DNA of 64,000 nucleotides from Massospora cicadina (Eukaryota; Entomophthoromycota; Entomophthoromycetes; Entomophthorales; Entomophthoraceae): positions 310,001 to 374,000 of the forward strand of contig JAKSZP010000006.1 of NCBI GenBank assembly GCA_022478985.1. Direction: 5' to 3'. Both the position numbers and the translations under genes were made by a program. Below are positions 36,750-48,504 of this stretch, in pieces. The notes below the pieces were generated by a model. The model made no database searches. It was not told the DNA's origin and saw only the letters and a list, made by a program, of their open reading frames with translations. Numbering within the stretch: position 1 is the first letter of the stretch; each line of letters opens with the position of its first letter.

Positions 36750-38639
36750 AGGCCTCACATCCACAACTTTTAACTATCTCCTGATAAAAAATAAGCAATA
36801 GAATGATAAGATAATCAAAGCCAATGATAATAAAGCAGTTGTGTCACCGTTCCTGGAAAAATTGATGCTCTTTGCATTTAATAGTCCACTAGGATGTCAT
36901 CCATTCTGGATTTAAGGATGAGGAAATAGTGTAGTAACAAAGTATGCTTTTGTTACAGCCTTTCAACTATTTTAATGGTGATTTATTACAGAAGAGGCTC
37001 TACTGACGAAGAGAAGTGGACATATTGCCAATAAAAAATTAACAGTATATCACTTTGGGTTTTCATCATCCAGGGACTGAACCACAGCAAAAACCCCAAC
37101 TTACAGACAATCAAATTTATTTTCCTTAATTTAAAACAGAAAATGATGATCTGATTATTAGGGGTTACCCTTAATTAACTAAAAGTTATCCAATTCATAA
37201 AATTAAACAGACAATAGATCGATCCCCACCCCAAGAAATGACCGTCAAAGGTCTGAAGTGCAAGGAGAGTGATGCGGTTGGCCATGCTTCTCATGGTCAT
37301 CATGACCCAACAGACCCTGTAAATGCAGCCCACTCCATTGCAATTGCACCATGATGTTGCCAAAGGAACCTACAAAGACACCAAGAAATTTAAAGGCTCT
37401 GTGAGGAGCTTTTCCTGAAAGAAATGATAACTTGAGCTTTCACCACAGGAGCTTCATCTTTGTTGGGGCGTGGGAGAGCTGTGCAGTGGGATGAGTTTTA
37501 GCTTATTGTATAGTCCTCATAACAATAATCTAGGAAGTAAGAGACATTATGGGTAAAAATGCAACAACATGACCCATGACATTTCATTTGTGATCTATCT
37601 ACTTATTTAAAGTGGCGACAGCAAATATATAAGTTTCATTCAATTATAAAGTGCTGAAAAACTGATTTGACTTAGCAATAAGAATAGCTTATAGCACAAT
37701 ATAGGTTGTTTCTTGAACATCAACTAATATTAGTTTTATAGATTATCTGATAATCAATACCCACCAAAACTTAATTTGATGTAAAAGATAAGACATAGAC
37801 ACTTCCATCAGAAAATCCTTAGTCAAAATAATGCTTATTATGTCTATAGTGACTGTAAAGTCAAGGATATAAACCCCAGTATATGGTCATATTGTAAGTA
37901 TACTATGCAGGAACCTAGGTGAAAATGGACATACAGCCTAGATAAGTGGTATAAAACCCGCTTAGGATAAGACATATGAAGGAACAGAAAATTTGTAAGG
38001 GCCCAAACATGTCCATTAAATTAGACCAGGCAAGATACCCCTTTCAGTCAAGGAAAGTGAGGGGGCCTCAAGCATACCCGCTAGAAAAAATAGCGGATCT
38101 GGGGCATACTAATTGAATTCTGGGTCACAGATTCTCCTCCCAAACTCAATTTAAGAATCTCAAAATAGGGGGAAATCCAAAACCAACATAACCCTTGATT
38201 CTGCCAGATTTTTTATTTAGAAGATTTAGAAAATTTGTGCAAAAAATCCTCAAAGGAATCAGTTTATGGAAATCAGATCCTCAAATGGGTATTAGATATG
38301 AAGTTTATTCCAGCAGAAGCTCTTTGAACAGAGAAAAATAAATTAAAAAACACTAAGTGCAATGCAAGAATGACAGAGCACTGACGAGTTAGCAAAGATT
38401 GCCTGATTGAACCACAAAACTGGCTCACCCACAATTAGAAAATTACAGTATTGTGAATAAGTCCTGACGCTCTGGAGAATTTGTGCATCCTTTTGTCAGA
38501 AATATTCTGCAATACTAGTTCCACACTTTAAAATTATAGAATTCCTTTACTCTGATAATGGTAGATTGCTGGTCCAAATCGTTATACTCTTAATAAAGAA
38601 TTAATATCGCCCATGAAAACCACTTAAATTTTTATAGAT
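36750..38639. other. Unassigned sequence between elements E and D
   Basis: A 62-codon minus-strand frame at 37175-37363 and several shorter ones show no known domain. A plus-strand reading near 38010-38100 (KLDQARYPFQSRKVRGPQAY) loosely recalls the start of an RT but has no supporting motif. The 5' LTR of element D may be hidden here; no partner was found. Confidence 0.45.
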
Positions 38640-38649
38640 TTATTGAAAA

Positions 38650-40120
38650 TTATGGCCTCTCAAAAACCTCAACCTATGGAGTGCCCACGCTCATTAATGT
38701 CAGCAATGGCAGTAGCTGTCTCTCTGATTTTTACAGCCTTAGCCTCCCTCAGCATAGGAAGTCTTGGGAATCATCCCAAAGAAATGTTGCAATCTTTCTT
38801 TACATGAAACTGTGTATTTGGATTATCAGCCTGAATTAAACATCCAAACATATTTTTCAATCAGCCATAACCAAGAGGAAGTCAGAAAGCCTAATCTGGC
38901 GAACTTGAATATTGAGAAGACTAATGAGATCAAAACCGATGATATGGTGCCACTCTTCACTATCAAGTGCAAGTCCTGGCAAATTTTATATTTGACTTCA
39001 TTGTACACCCTAGATAGTCGGAACACCCTCCCCTACCTAACCCAAATATCACCCCTCAGTGCAAGAGGCATGGTCAAGACTATTGCCAGCAAACAATCTA
39101 GTGGTTGGTATCAAAATGATATTCATTATTCAATATTTCCCACACCTATCTCCATGCAGATATAACTCTAGAATAATCAGAATGGCAATGCCATGTGGAC
39201 TATGGATGCTTTTGTAGGCATTGGAATACCCAATGAGATCCAAGTCTTTCCTTGGCACATCAGTTGTCTTACATAATAACCCAGTCTAGTAAAACTGCTG
39301 ATATATCATTAACCCAAGATCTGTTGGAATAGGGTTCTTCTAAAGCAAAATAATTATCTGGTCTCATGCACGCTCTATTGAAATGGTGGTCATGGGTAGA
39401 ATTTATCAAATCGTTAAACAAGTTCTTCTTATTTGGGCAGCACAACTGATCATATCCTTTCAAAGGCCCAATACTGTAATGTAATTTTGTTAGGACCCGA
39501 TTATTTCCCATCAGATGATTTTGCCTACCAGGTGCCTGAGGTGTTAGAGAAACTTGAATTGCGAGACACCATAAATGGAACTACCGCGGCCTCTGAAGAT
39601 CAGAAATCATTTGCTCTACTGGATGCCTTGGAAGAAACAGCAAAAACATGGGCATTTACCCTACTATATCAGAACTCTCGCCTAGAACAGGCATCTCTTT
39701 CAAATTTCACATTTGCTTTGTCTATGGTGGCCACCCTGGAGTTGGAGCCCCAACTCCTATTTCAACTATTCCAATGGCGTGGCTTAGCTGCTAGTTTAGA
39801 AGACCAAATCAATGCTTTCCAACAACTAGAGAAACCATACATCTCCCAAGGGATATTGCCAAAACTGCTTTCTTGTCCTCCATTAACCAAGGAGCGGGCT
39901 CCCATATGGCATGGTACAATGGACTTCAAACCTTGGAGGGAGCATACATGCTGGCTCAACATATCAAGGCCCACCCCATAATCAGTATCTAAGAAACTAA
40001 CCCGCATAAGCTGACCATATCTATACCAAAACGAACCCATCCACCCCAAGGATGGAGCGCTGGTTATGTTCAACAATGAGAAGAAAATGGATATTGATAC
40101 AGTTCTGGAACAAGACTAAG
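38650..40120 (+). pseudogene. Element D gag-like region
   Basis: A frame at about 38650-38800 begins MASQKPQPMECPRSLMSAMA and includes a hydrophobic run. A 133-codon frame covers 38764-39165. The 182-codon frame 39433-39981 contains DALEETAKTWAFTLLYQN, where gag proteins have L-x-G-x-A-x-x-W, and an amphipathic continuation. I infer gag from position upstream of protease; there is no clean zinc knuckle. Confidence 0.5.
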
Positions 40121-40749
40121 AAAAAGACAGCGTAACCAGTTCAACTAGTGTGGAAGTGAATTACCAGGATATGTCCACACATGTGACAGAAGTGCTCGCT
40201 CTTGCTCCCTACGTCACCACAATGTCTCAGGATAGCAGTGTTACTGAGCTGTCATCCCTAGTCCCTTAACCATAGTACCTTCCCCTAAGATCACATACCA
40301 TTCCAGCCTCTTCCCCAATCAAGTGAATCTATTAATCAACAACAGAATGCCTCTGGATCTTGGTGGTGAAGTCCAAGCAAAATGGACCCATACTTATGGG
40401 CCTTGTGGGCGAGGTAGCAAACAAACTTCAGGGCACCCTTTTTATTCCCATGGACTTGGAGGCCCCAGCATTTCCCCTAAAAACTCAATACGATGGAACA
40501 AGTCAAAAAATGCCATCGCTGTAATTCAATAATCAAAGGTCTCAGCCATTTACGCCCATTAGTAAATTCATCAAATCTCACAAGACCCCATTATCTTATG
40601 TCATGCAGCAGCAAAGCCTCCCAATTTATTAACAAATCTCAGGATTACTTCAAGTTAGCTGCAAAAATGAATACTGCTGCAGGATTGTGCGCCATGAAAA
40701 GCTTTAATAAAATTTTTTTGTACTTATTTATTATTTGCTGTGTACATCG

Positions 40750-40830
40750 CAGTAAGTTCAAGACATGCTGTTGTTAATACTTTAATTGACACGGGCGTCT
40801 TTGGGAATTTTAATCTCAAGATGGTCCAAG
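40750..40830 (+). pseudogene. Element D protease active-site remnant
   Basis: A plus-strand frame near 40768-40806 reads VVNTLIDTGVFGNF. L-I-D-T-G matches the retropepsin active site (D-T/S-G). It lies 0.6 kb upstream of RT, as expected. The rest of the domain is not readable. Confidence 0.6.
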
Positions 40831-41379
40831 CCTTATATCTACCGGTTACAACAGGGCTTCAGTCATGAAGGCCTTAAATGTATTGATGGTCCATCTGCCC
40901 TTATGCGAGACATTGTACTTTTTAGAACATGGTTATCATTTTCATGCCAACTTCTCAGCAATGCTGGACCAACTCTACTCATGATCTTGGCCATAGGGAC
41001 GTGGTGCTGACAGTCAGTAACCACTAACCTTCAAAAGAATATTCTCATCTTCATGACTTTCGATCATTCTGACTTAATTCCTCTACTTCCTACTATAGCG
41101 AAAGGGAATGCTTTAACGGCCACCTTGGATTACTCCATATCTACTGGATGTAGCCAATCTTCCCACGATGCCCCTAATACTCAAACCCTACAAAGAGATT
41201 TTTTATGTAGATAAGGTAAACCGCTTGCCCCCCATTCTAAGTTAATACTAACTCCTGCTTGACAGTGGACCTTGATAGAAATTACTTTCCCACTATACCC
41301 ATGCACTGCAGCTGAGTATCAAGCCCTAAAATCTTGATAAGATGATGGCTAAGGGTGGTTAATTGAGAACCTCGCCAGT

Positions 41380-41800
41380 ATAATCCCCAGTGTTAATACT
41401 ATAAAGCCTGACAGCACCCTGAAGCCCTGTGTGGATTACGGCCACCTAAACAACGTTGCCATTATGGATCTTTACCTGCTTCCACTCTAGGTTGTGATCT
41501 CTCAGGAAATTGCAAAATCAAAAGCGTTTTTTGAATTTTCCTACTAATACACTCAACTGGTCCTATGGGGAAGGGCCAATAGTGGCTAAAAGCCATCCAG
41601 ACATGCCATGGCATATATCAGTCTAAGTTCATGCCATTTGGGCTTGTTAATATCACAGCAAGCTTCCAGAGGGTCATGAGCCAAGCACTAGGTGACATCC
41701 GCTTCACATGTGTAGTGTCATAGATTGACAACATTTTGATTCTCTCCCACGACGGAAAACATAAAAGTATTTGTAGCAGTGGATGCCGCCTTACATAGAG
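41380..41800 (+). pseudogene. Element D reverse transcriptase relic
   Basis: CVDYGHLNNVAIMDLYLLPL (41429-41488) is the fingers motif. Then KFMPFGLVNITASFQRVM (41628-41681) and FTCVVS-stop-IDNILILSH (41703-41750) are the palm. The catalytic Y-L-D-D is lost: a stop replaces the Leu position and D-D has become D-N. The distance from fingers to palm is normal. Confidence 0.8.
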
Positions 41801-42039
41801 TAGGCTTTTACACAAAACCATCAAAATGAAAATTTTAAGATGAAGTACAGTTCTGAGAAACCTGATAATTATGGATGACATGCCACCGCCCCCTCAGAAT
41901 TTGAAGTTATAAGGTCGTGGGCAACTCCCACCACCAAGAAACAACTTTGCAGCTCTCTGGATCAGTTACCATTTTTTAAAAAAATCCTAGTATAAATATA
42001 ATAACTGGACACTCCCCTCCACCATTAATGGCAAAAATG

Positions 42040-42500
42040 TGCCGTTTGTCTGGTTAGAGGAAAATCAACATGATTTTGAGGCTATTAGAAAGTTTTTCCT
42101 TCCACGCCAGTTTTTTATGATGATGATGAAGGCAAACCATTTATATAGACATATGATGCCTCCATCACAGCTGTAGGGGCAGTACAGCTACAAGAGCAAG
42201 ATGGCCGCAAGCATCTGGTATCATTCCTCTCCAGAAAGTCTCTGTCACTGAATGTTTGTGGGGAATATATGACAAAGAATTAGCCACTATTGAGTGGTCA
42301 ATGATGTACTGGAGATATTTGCTACATGGAACGAAGTACACTGTGACTTTGCACATGGACCACAGGTTACTCTTAAATACTGCAAACTGCACAAGTTAGC
42401 ACACTGGAAATTAGAAGGCACTGCGACCTCCTTAACCTTGAATTTAGTACAAGTTTGTTATATTACCAACACATATATTACCAGATATAATGATTAAGAG
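42040..42500 (+). pseudogene. Element D RNase H relic
   Basis: PFVWLEENQHDFEAIRKFFL (42042-42101) opens the domain, then a YDAS-ITAVGAVQLQEQDGR reading (42150-42206) matches T-D-A-S-x-x-A-x-G-A-V-L-x-Q. An E-Y-M-T-K-N-type block near 42265 (family D-K-E-L) and a degenerate Leu-rich connection follow. Two frameshifts are needed to read it through. Confidence 0.72.
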
Positions 42501-43540
42501 CCTGCTACCAGATCTGATCCTGTGGGTTGCGCGAAATAATTATGGTGATTCCCATTAACAAGTCTTATCTGAGCCACCAACAGAATTGGCAATCATTGCC
42601 GCCATTACAACCCCTTTTTTTAGTACTAGATGGTAACATCCACCATTACAACCCCTTCAATATCCAAAACCACAACCATCAAGCCCACAGTGTAACGGAT
42701 CAGGTACCACCTGAACCGTACATTGCTATGGATCAGTTAGTACTAGATCCGGATATGAAATTTATAAGAAGAAACCTGAATAAAGAGAAATTGGAGCAAG
42801 GGAAATTTGTCAGTCTGAAGCCAAAATGCATCCGAGTCAATATGATATCAGACTTATGAGCATTTTGGATGATGATTTATGGGGAATGGAATCTTCGCCT
42901 TAGATGTGCTGGATGGTTCAGGGGAGCTTGGCATAGAGGGAAAGCCTATTTTATATCCGCAAAAGCACTATATATTTGAGGATAGGCAGGCTTGAATAGC
43001 CAGTTGAGTCTTCTACAATAGCCCTAAAAATCAAATAAAGATTTGATTGCAAGCAAAAAAGAATATTTTATAAAAAATAGAATAATCAGATCAGAAGACA
43101 TGGGCTCCAATAGTGGGCATGGTGTGGAATTGGCGTGCTACTCAGTATCCTCCTACAGTGTGTGGACAGGTATCTGAGGGCACATGGAAATGGCAGAACT
43201 CGGCGGATGGGTTTGGGGATTGGCTCTGGTGGGCTGGTCTCTAGTAGAGTCAGTTATATGGCTCTTACTTCCCAATTCCCTTGTGGGATATTGGTGCAAA
43301 CTCGTTCATTACATAAAGTCAATTCCACCATCAACCCCATAGCCCTTCTCAACAGCGTACTCTCAAAATAAGCCTTATTGGACAACGTTGAAGGTTTATC
43401 TTAGAAGCCATACTTAATGATCATTCAGAAAATCAGGATGGACAAGTACTGAATGATAATAGGTGTGGAAAAGACCATTCAGATGATATTTGCAAAACAT
43501 AGTGTAATATAATTCCAAATTAAATATAAATAACCAAAAT
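42501..43540 (+). pseudogene. RNase H to integrase interval of element D, partly unassigned
   Basis: A 110-codon frame at 42527-42859 (rich in His, Gln and Asn) and a 78-codon frame at 43135-43371 occupy the interval. The length is greater than usual for this junction, so part may be foreign, but neither frame shows a known domain. Confidence 0.35.
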
Positions 43541-44590
43541 TCTACGCTCACAGGTCATAAGGGAACATCAAGGCCTGTCGATCTTAGGCACCCTGAAGTC
43601 AAAAAATTTATTATCCTGGTAAAAAGAGCGTAATACTGGAACAGAATAACGACATAAATGCTCACCTGGGTAGCACGCTGCCTAGTATGCATGCAATCCA
43701 AGTTAATCATAATGGGTCAAAATAAAATGTTACATTCACTTCAACTGGCAAAAGGATTGTGGGATTTTATATCAGTAGAAATTCTCATTGGTCTTCCTAC
43801 CTCCAAGGGTTTTATGCAATTATTGTGTTTTTAAAAAGATTAAAAAATTATGGCCTATTAATCCCATACTTGATGACTTCTACAACGGAGGACATGGCTC
43901 ATTTATTTGTATCACACACCTTTACCTTGTAATGAGTACTGCAAGAAGTGATAAGTGACATAGGTCCTCAGTTCGCCTCAAAATTTTGGGATACCCTGTG
44001 AAGAACGCTAAAATGTAAATCTATGTCAGTTGTCAGAATATCACCTTTAGCTCAATGGACAAACAGAGTAAACCAAACAGTCAATTGAGCAATACCTCCA
44101 GTGTTATGCTATGGCCTCTTAAGACACTTAGGTGGTTGACTTGCTCTAGCATAGTTCTTTTTTTTAACTCTTTACATGCCTCTACAGGGATCTCAAATTG
44201 TACGCTAACTAGGGTTATAGCCCTTCCTTCACAATTAGGCCTCCAATACATATGAACATCCCTGAGGCAGACAACATCATGAATCACATTAAAAATATAT
44301 ATCAACAAATGCAGAAACAATTGACTAAAGCGACTCAGGACACCAAGCGTTTTACAGATTGGAAATTCAGAGTAGTCCTAAGCTATCAGACAGGAGATCC
44401 TGTAATGGCGGATATGAAGAACCTCAGCCTCAAAGTTCTGTGTCTAAAATTACTTGCAAGAGGGCAGGATTATCTATCAGTAAGGTTCTGCATAACAGAT
44501 CCTTTCATGTGGAGCTGCCGCTGCATTGTAAAATTCATAAGTTGTTTCATGCTTCTTTGATGTCTCCATTCAAAGTTAAGTAACTGATGG
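43541..44590 (+). pseudogene. Element D integrase relic
   Basis: IREHQGLSILGTLKS near 43558-43602 resembles the H-x3-H part of the zinc finger. VISDIGPQFASKFWDTL (about 43949-43999) is the second catalytic Asp region (family S-D-R-G-P-Q-F-x-S). A Q-W-T-N-R-V-N-Q piece near 44056-44080 is what remains of Q-T-E-R-x-N-Q. The C-terminal frame (44359-44583) ends FHASLMSPFKVK, the usual F-H-V-S-x-L-x-P-x-K before a chromodomain. Confidence 0.75.
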
Positions 44591-44599
44591 AAATATAAA

Positions 44600-44800
44600 A
44601 TACTGTTAAAGGGAGAACAGTATTTTGATATAGAAGGAATCCAGGATTCTAAGAGTTAAACAGGGAATCCAATCTCAGGTGAACTGGATAGTGTATCCTT
44701 CATATGATAGCAGTTGGATTCCTGTCTTGGACTGATCAACCGCCATGATTTGGTTTAGAACTTCTACACATGAAGCCCTGACATACCTGCATCTTCCACT
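44600..44800 (+). pseudogene. Element D chromodomain remnant
   Basis: After the integrase tail a frame reads QVNWIVYPSYDSSWIPVLD (44677-44733), matching Y-L-V-K-W-K-G-Y-P-x-x-D-x-T-W-E-P-x-x-x-L of chromodomains. This classes element D as a chromovirus. The chromodomain would direct integration by binding modified histone H3. Confidence 0.7.
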
Positions 44801-45000
44801 ATCAAACCCTTGACCATCGCAACCACTAGATTTCCATTACTGCACAAGACATATGCCCTGGTACAAGCTTCAGAAGGAGGAGTAGACCTGTACTTTTAAA
44901 AGAGAGAAATTTAAGGGCCCTCGCCGCGTCTATTAATTTGAACTGGGAAATATATTTCTTCTGATCTGTGGGAATACAAAAAAGTTTTGCTCGCTGGTGC

Positions 45001-45730
45001 TGATAACAGCCAGATTTCCACAAAAACACTCAAAACTAAAAAAATAAGTTCTTTGAATAAAAGTAGATTGAGTTTTTGTAAAGTTTTCTATTAGGCGCGG
45101 CCAGGAACCAGAAAGTGATCATTCTCAATACTACCACACTGTATTTAAACTGTATCAAGTATCAAGCGTTGAAGGTATCTCATGATAAAGTTTAGAAATG
45201 CTTAGTAAGGTCTGATTTAGGAGTTATTGAAGTTTGACCTATTAGAGCCTGGGAAACTAACTTCACTTTGATGGGATGACTGATGGAAAGTTATTTTTAG
45301 GCAAGATGTACCCATGGAGTATAGATCTGATATATTTCAACCAATCACCATTAAAGAAAATAATTGCACTTTTGGGATCACCACCAAGCTATAAAAGGGG
45401 GTGAGCCACGCTTAGGTGTTTTAAATTAAACTATATGTGGCCAGGGAGGAACCTTAATGGATTCTTCAAAATTCCGCTACATGGTCAGGGCAAATAGACT
45501 GCCTTACCTCGTGATGATTACCCATATAGTATTAGCAAAAGCTTTACCCCAATTTGAGAGGTTCCACCAATAATTGACCAGGGTCTTTTGACTAATACTA
45601 TCATTATTTTTATTTAAAAAGTTCTTATCCTCATATCAGACTTGTAAATGTCTGGCATTTCCCCCTTTCGGCCTATTTTAACCCAAAAATATTTTTTTCT
45701 TGAAGCTGGGAGGTCAATTTTATGACATCA
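45001..45730 (-). repeat. 3' LTR of element C
   Basis: Starts (minus) TGATGTCATA at 45730 and ends near TGTTATCA at 45001. It aligns with 50346-51075 and with the element B LTR. It contains CCCCCTTTTATAGC on the minus strand (about 45388-45401), a likely TATA box. Confidence 0.75.
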
Positions 45731-47100
45731 CCCCCTCAAAGATGTTGGGGGAGAATAGGGCTGTAGGAAGCGGCAATGTACCCAGTTGATGATAATACCT
45801 ATATCCAATGATTTGATAGAATACTCCGCACCTCTCTTGTAGGTGATGACGAAAGGACCTTCCCATATTGACCCAAGCTTACCACTTCTAGGAGTGATGC
45901 GTTTATGATGATACAGAACCGTGTCAGACATTTGGAAGGAAGGGGGTTCTGAGCTCTTTGGCAGCCTGCCCTTCTTTAGTCACTGTTTTAGCTATATTGG
46001 TCATAGCCTCATATTAGAGCACAATGATGCACTGAGCCAAGTTTAAATGGCTTTCTTGGGTTCCTCAATTCTGGAGAAGAGAACATCTTTAGCTAATAGG
46101 GAAGGTATTCCTGGTTTTCTCCCATACAAGACATGGAATTGGGACATTTTCAAGATTTGGTTATAACTAATCCGTTATGCCAAGAGAGAACTGTGTAGGG
46201 ATTGATCTAAGTGAAGTGGATCAAAAGATTCCATATTTTATAGGTCGAAGACCAAGGTTCCATTTGTTCTCTCCACAGTTCCATTTGAAGATGGATTATA
46301 CAGAGCTGAGAGGAGTTGTTGGGCTCCCATGGAAGTAGCTAGGATTTATACTACTCTGAAGGTGAAGTTCTTACCATTGTCACAGAGTAGTACTCAGAGA
46401 AAACCATGACAAGTGAAAGTGTTTTGATGTAAAAACGTGGCTTTGGCCTTTTGCTATTTGGGCAGAGAGAGCCACAGCTTTAATACGTGTAGCAAAGTGG
46501 TCAATACCTAATAGTATAAATTTGTTTCCACCATTTAGTCAGCGGGAGGGGACCTACTACACCTATACTGATGGTGTGTCTCAGAGGTTTTAATTACATT
46601 CCAAAAGTAGCAGGTAAGTTTTATAGCTGGATAGTGTGGAGGGGTTCAGTTATATTAGTATGGGATTTGGAGCAATCCAATTTCCCTATATATCATATAA
46701 ATATATTAGTTCAAATGATGGTTTGGCCTCAAATTGGGTAAATCCTTTCAGGAAAATAAGATTAGATGAAATATTTGAACTTGAGATCCTTGAAAGATGT
46801 TCTAGACTCATAGCATAATGTTGAGTCCCAGTGGACATAGTTTAGCCACTTCAAAGTTCACAGAGGCCCATCCGTAGCTCTTAGTATTATAAATTAAATT
46901 AATATGTATAAGATTATAGAATGCCAGCAATCCAATCTCTTTATTAGAATATTTTTGTAGTCTTTTATAGGGTCAAGGATAATTAATATAGCCAAAAAGT
47001 TGATATACTGATATCTAATAAGCGAGATATCAGATCAATCATAATACTAATTAAAGGAATAGCTAACATGGTTGCTATAAAGCACCTGATAAATTCAGAT
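45728..47100 (-). pseudogene. Element C integrase relic with GPY/F domain
   Basis: The best part is 45728-45931: KRITPRSGKLGSIWEGPFVI, then YSIKSLDIGIIINWVHCRFL, the C-terminal GPY/F-type domain of Ty3/gypsy integrases. A run TTTGAGGGGG (minus, about 45731-45741) just inside the LTR is the probable polypurine tract. The core domain between 46000 and 47100 is heavily interrupted, and I cannot place its catalytic residues. The absence of a chromodomain separates this family from D, F and G. Confidence 0.7.
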
Positions 47101-47552
47101 AGTAATGATTTTATCTCAAATTGAATAGAACATCATCCTAGGAGGTTCTAGACCCTTTGATGAAGTTTTATCGAACCTATTAGGCTTTTACATAGTACCC
47201 TGAGACTTGGCCTTAAGGAAAGTGTCAAATTTACCCCAGGATAAAGCTTAACAATATAAGGGTAAAATCCCGACAGTGTGGAATGATTGTTGAGGGGTAG
47301 TTGTTTAATATTGGTATCTAGTCTTAAAACTGGATTGCTTCAGACCACGAGGCAGGCATCCAAGACTTTGACTGTAGTTTCTATAAATCATTATCAATAA
47401 TGATCTCTAATCCACTCATAAGTCTTTTGCTCCCCCATGACTTAGGGTGGAGTTAGCTTCTAGTGTAATGGGTACACCTTCTGAGAGCCAAATGTAAGTC
47501 AGCCACTTTAATTCATATGCTTGTACAATTTCCCATTCACCACTTTTGAGTT

Positions 47553-48135
47553 TCAGGAGTGCTGGGATAAAATTTTCTGGACAAGCTCATCCTCATCCTC
47601 CCAGTTGTCAGGGGTCATTAAGAGGTCATATAACCTCTCCGCCTCACTATTATATAAGTGAAGGACTGGGAGACGAGTTAACCCATTGATATTCATGTGA
47701 AAGGTTCCAGCACGGTGTTTAAAGTATATGTCATAATGTTGGAGCTTTAGAGCCCAATGAGCTAATCGACCAATAGGATCTTTATGTTCTGTAGCCATTT
47801 CAACAAAGCGTGGTCTGTAACAACAGTGAATGTAGTTTCATACAGAAAAGGGCGGTAGGCTATTACAGCTAACAGTATTACAAGGAAAACCTTTTCCATT
47901 ACTCTGTAGTTGCGTTTCATCTTTTATAGCATCTTTATGAAATAGGGTACATTATGAGTTAAACCGTATCATCTAATTATGCTAAGATGGCCCCAATGGC
48001 ATAATCTGAGGTGTCAGTAAACAAGATAAATGGTTTTCCATAGTCAGGGTGCCTCAGGATAGGACGTTATTATAGCAGTTGCTTCAACGTCTCAAAAGCT
48101 GTCTTCTGTTCAGCGCCTCAATGGAAAGGGGTGTT
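47553..48135 (-). pseudogene. Element C RNase H and connection relic
   Basis: Minus-strand readings in order: ILRHPDYGKPFILFTDTSDY near 48005-48065, with the catalytic Asp of T-D-x-S kept, and VVTDHALLKW near 47795-47825 (T-D-H). The open frame 47553-47798 then reads DPIGRLAHWALKLQHYDIYF and FKHRAGTFHMNINGLTRLP, the typical R-W-A-L-x-L-Q-x-Y-D and H-R-x-G-x-x-N-x-x-A-D-x-L-S-R connection. Stops occur between the first two blocks. Confidence 0.8.
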
Positions 48136-48504
48136 CTTAGTCAATAAGCGTACAAGGATTTCAATGAGTTGAGCAAACTAAGGGATGAACTGATGTTTAC
48201 ACCCCACATCCCTAGAAATAACTGAATATCCCACAAGTTTTTAGGGGGAGGCATTTTTGAGATCGCTTTGACCTTATCTTGGTTGGGTTGGATTCTTTCT
48301 TGAGAAATGGAGTGTCCAAGTAGATTCAATCTTTTTGAAAGAAGGTACACTTTTAGGGTTTAACTTGATATCTGACTCACGTAGAAGTTAACACCTCCTT
48401 TGTCATGAAGACAGAAAGTTAATTTTAGAATGTCTTCCAGTTTGAGTGCTGAAACGCCCAAATGACAAGCCTGAAAGTCAGAAGCACTTCTGCTAGAGCA
48501 ACTA
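48136..48504 (-). pseudogene. Element C reverse transcriptase C-terminal relic
   Basis: The frame 48141-48350 reads FLGHSISQERIQPNQDKVKA-like sequence (with L-L-G-H-S-I-S-Q-E-R-I at its start) and MPPPKNLWDIQLFLGMWG, the RT thumb and tether (family F-L-G-H-x-I-S-x-x-G-I and P-x-N-x-K-x-L-x-x-F-L-G). The palm lies upstream beyond the mariner and cannot be read. Confidence 0.75.

Larger units (their letters stand above)
38640..44800 (+). mobile_element. Element D: degenerate chromovirus (Ty3/gypsy), plus strand
   Basis: A plus-strand series of gag-like sequence, protease, RT, RNase H, integrase and a final chromodomain, in the order of Ty3/gypsy chromoviruses. Its RT wording (CVDYGHLN, MPFGLVN) is close to that of element F ([15 protein letters not shown]), so D and F are related. 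No LTR could be found on either side: on the right the element stops about 200 bases before the LTR of element C. All domains are interrupted. Confidence 0.78.

Noticed and set aside
26382..36754. Possible 5-bp target-site duplication of element E (AAGCA and AGGCC)
   Set aside because: Only three of five bases agree, so the match is no better than chance.
38010..38100. Plus-strand reading that recalls the start of a reverse transcriptase upstream of element D
   Set aside because: No second motif supports it and element D has its own RT at 41380-41800.
38650..38800. Start MASQKPQPMECPRSL followed by a hydrophobic run, considered as a host secreted or membrane protein
   Set aside because: The frame is short, is followed by stops, and lies at the start of element D, so a host gene is not supported.
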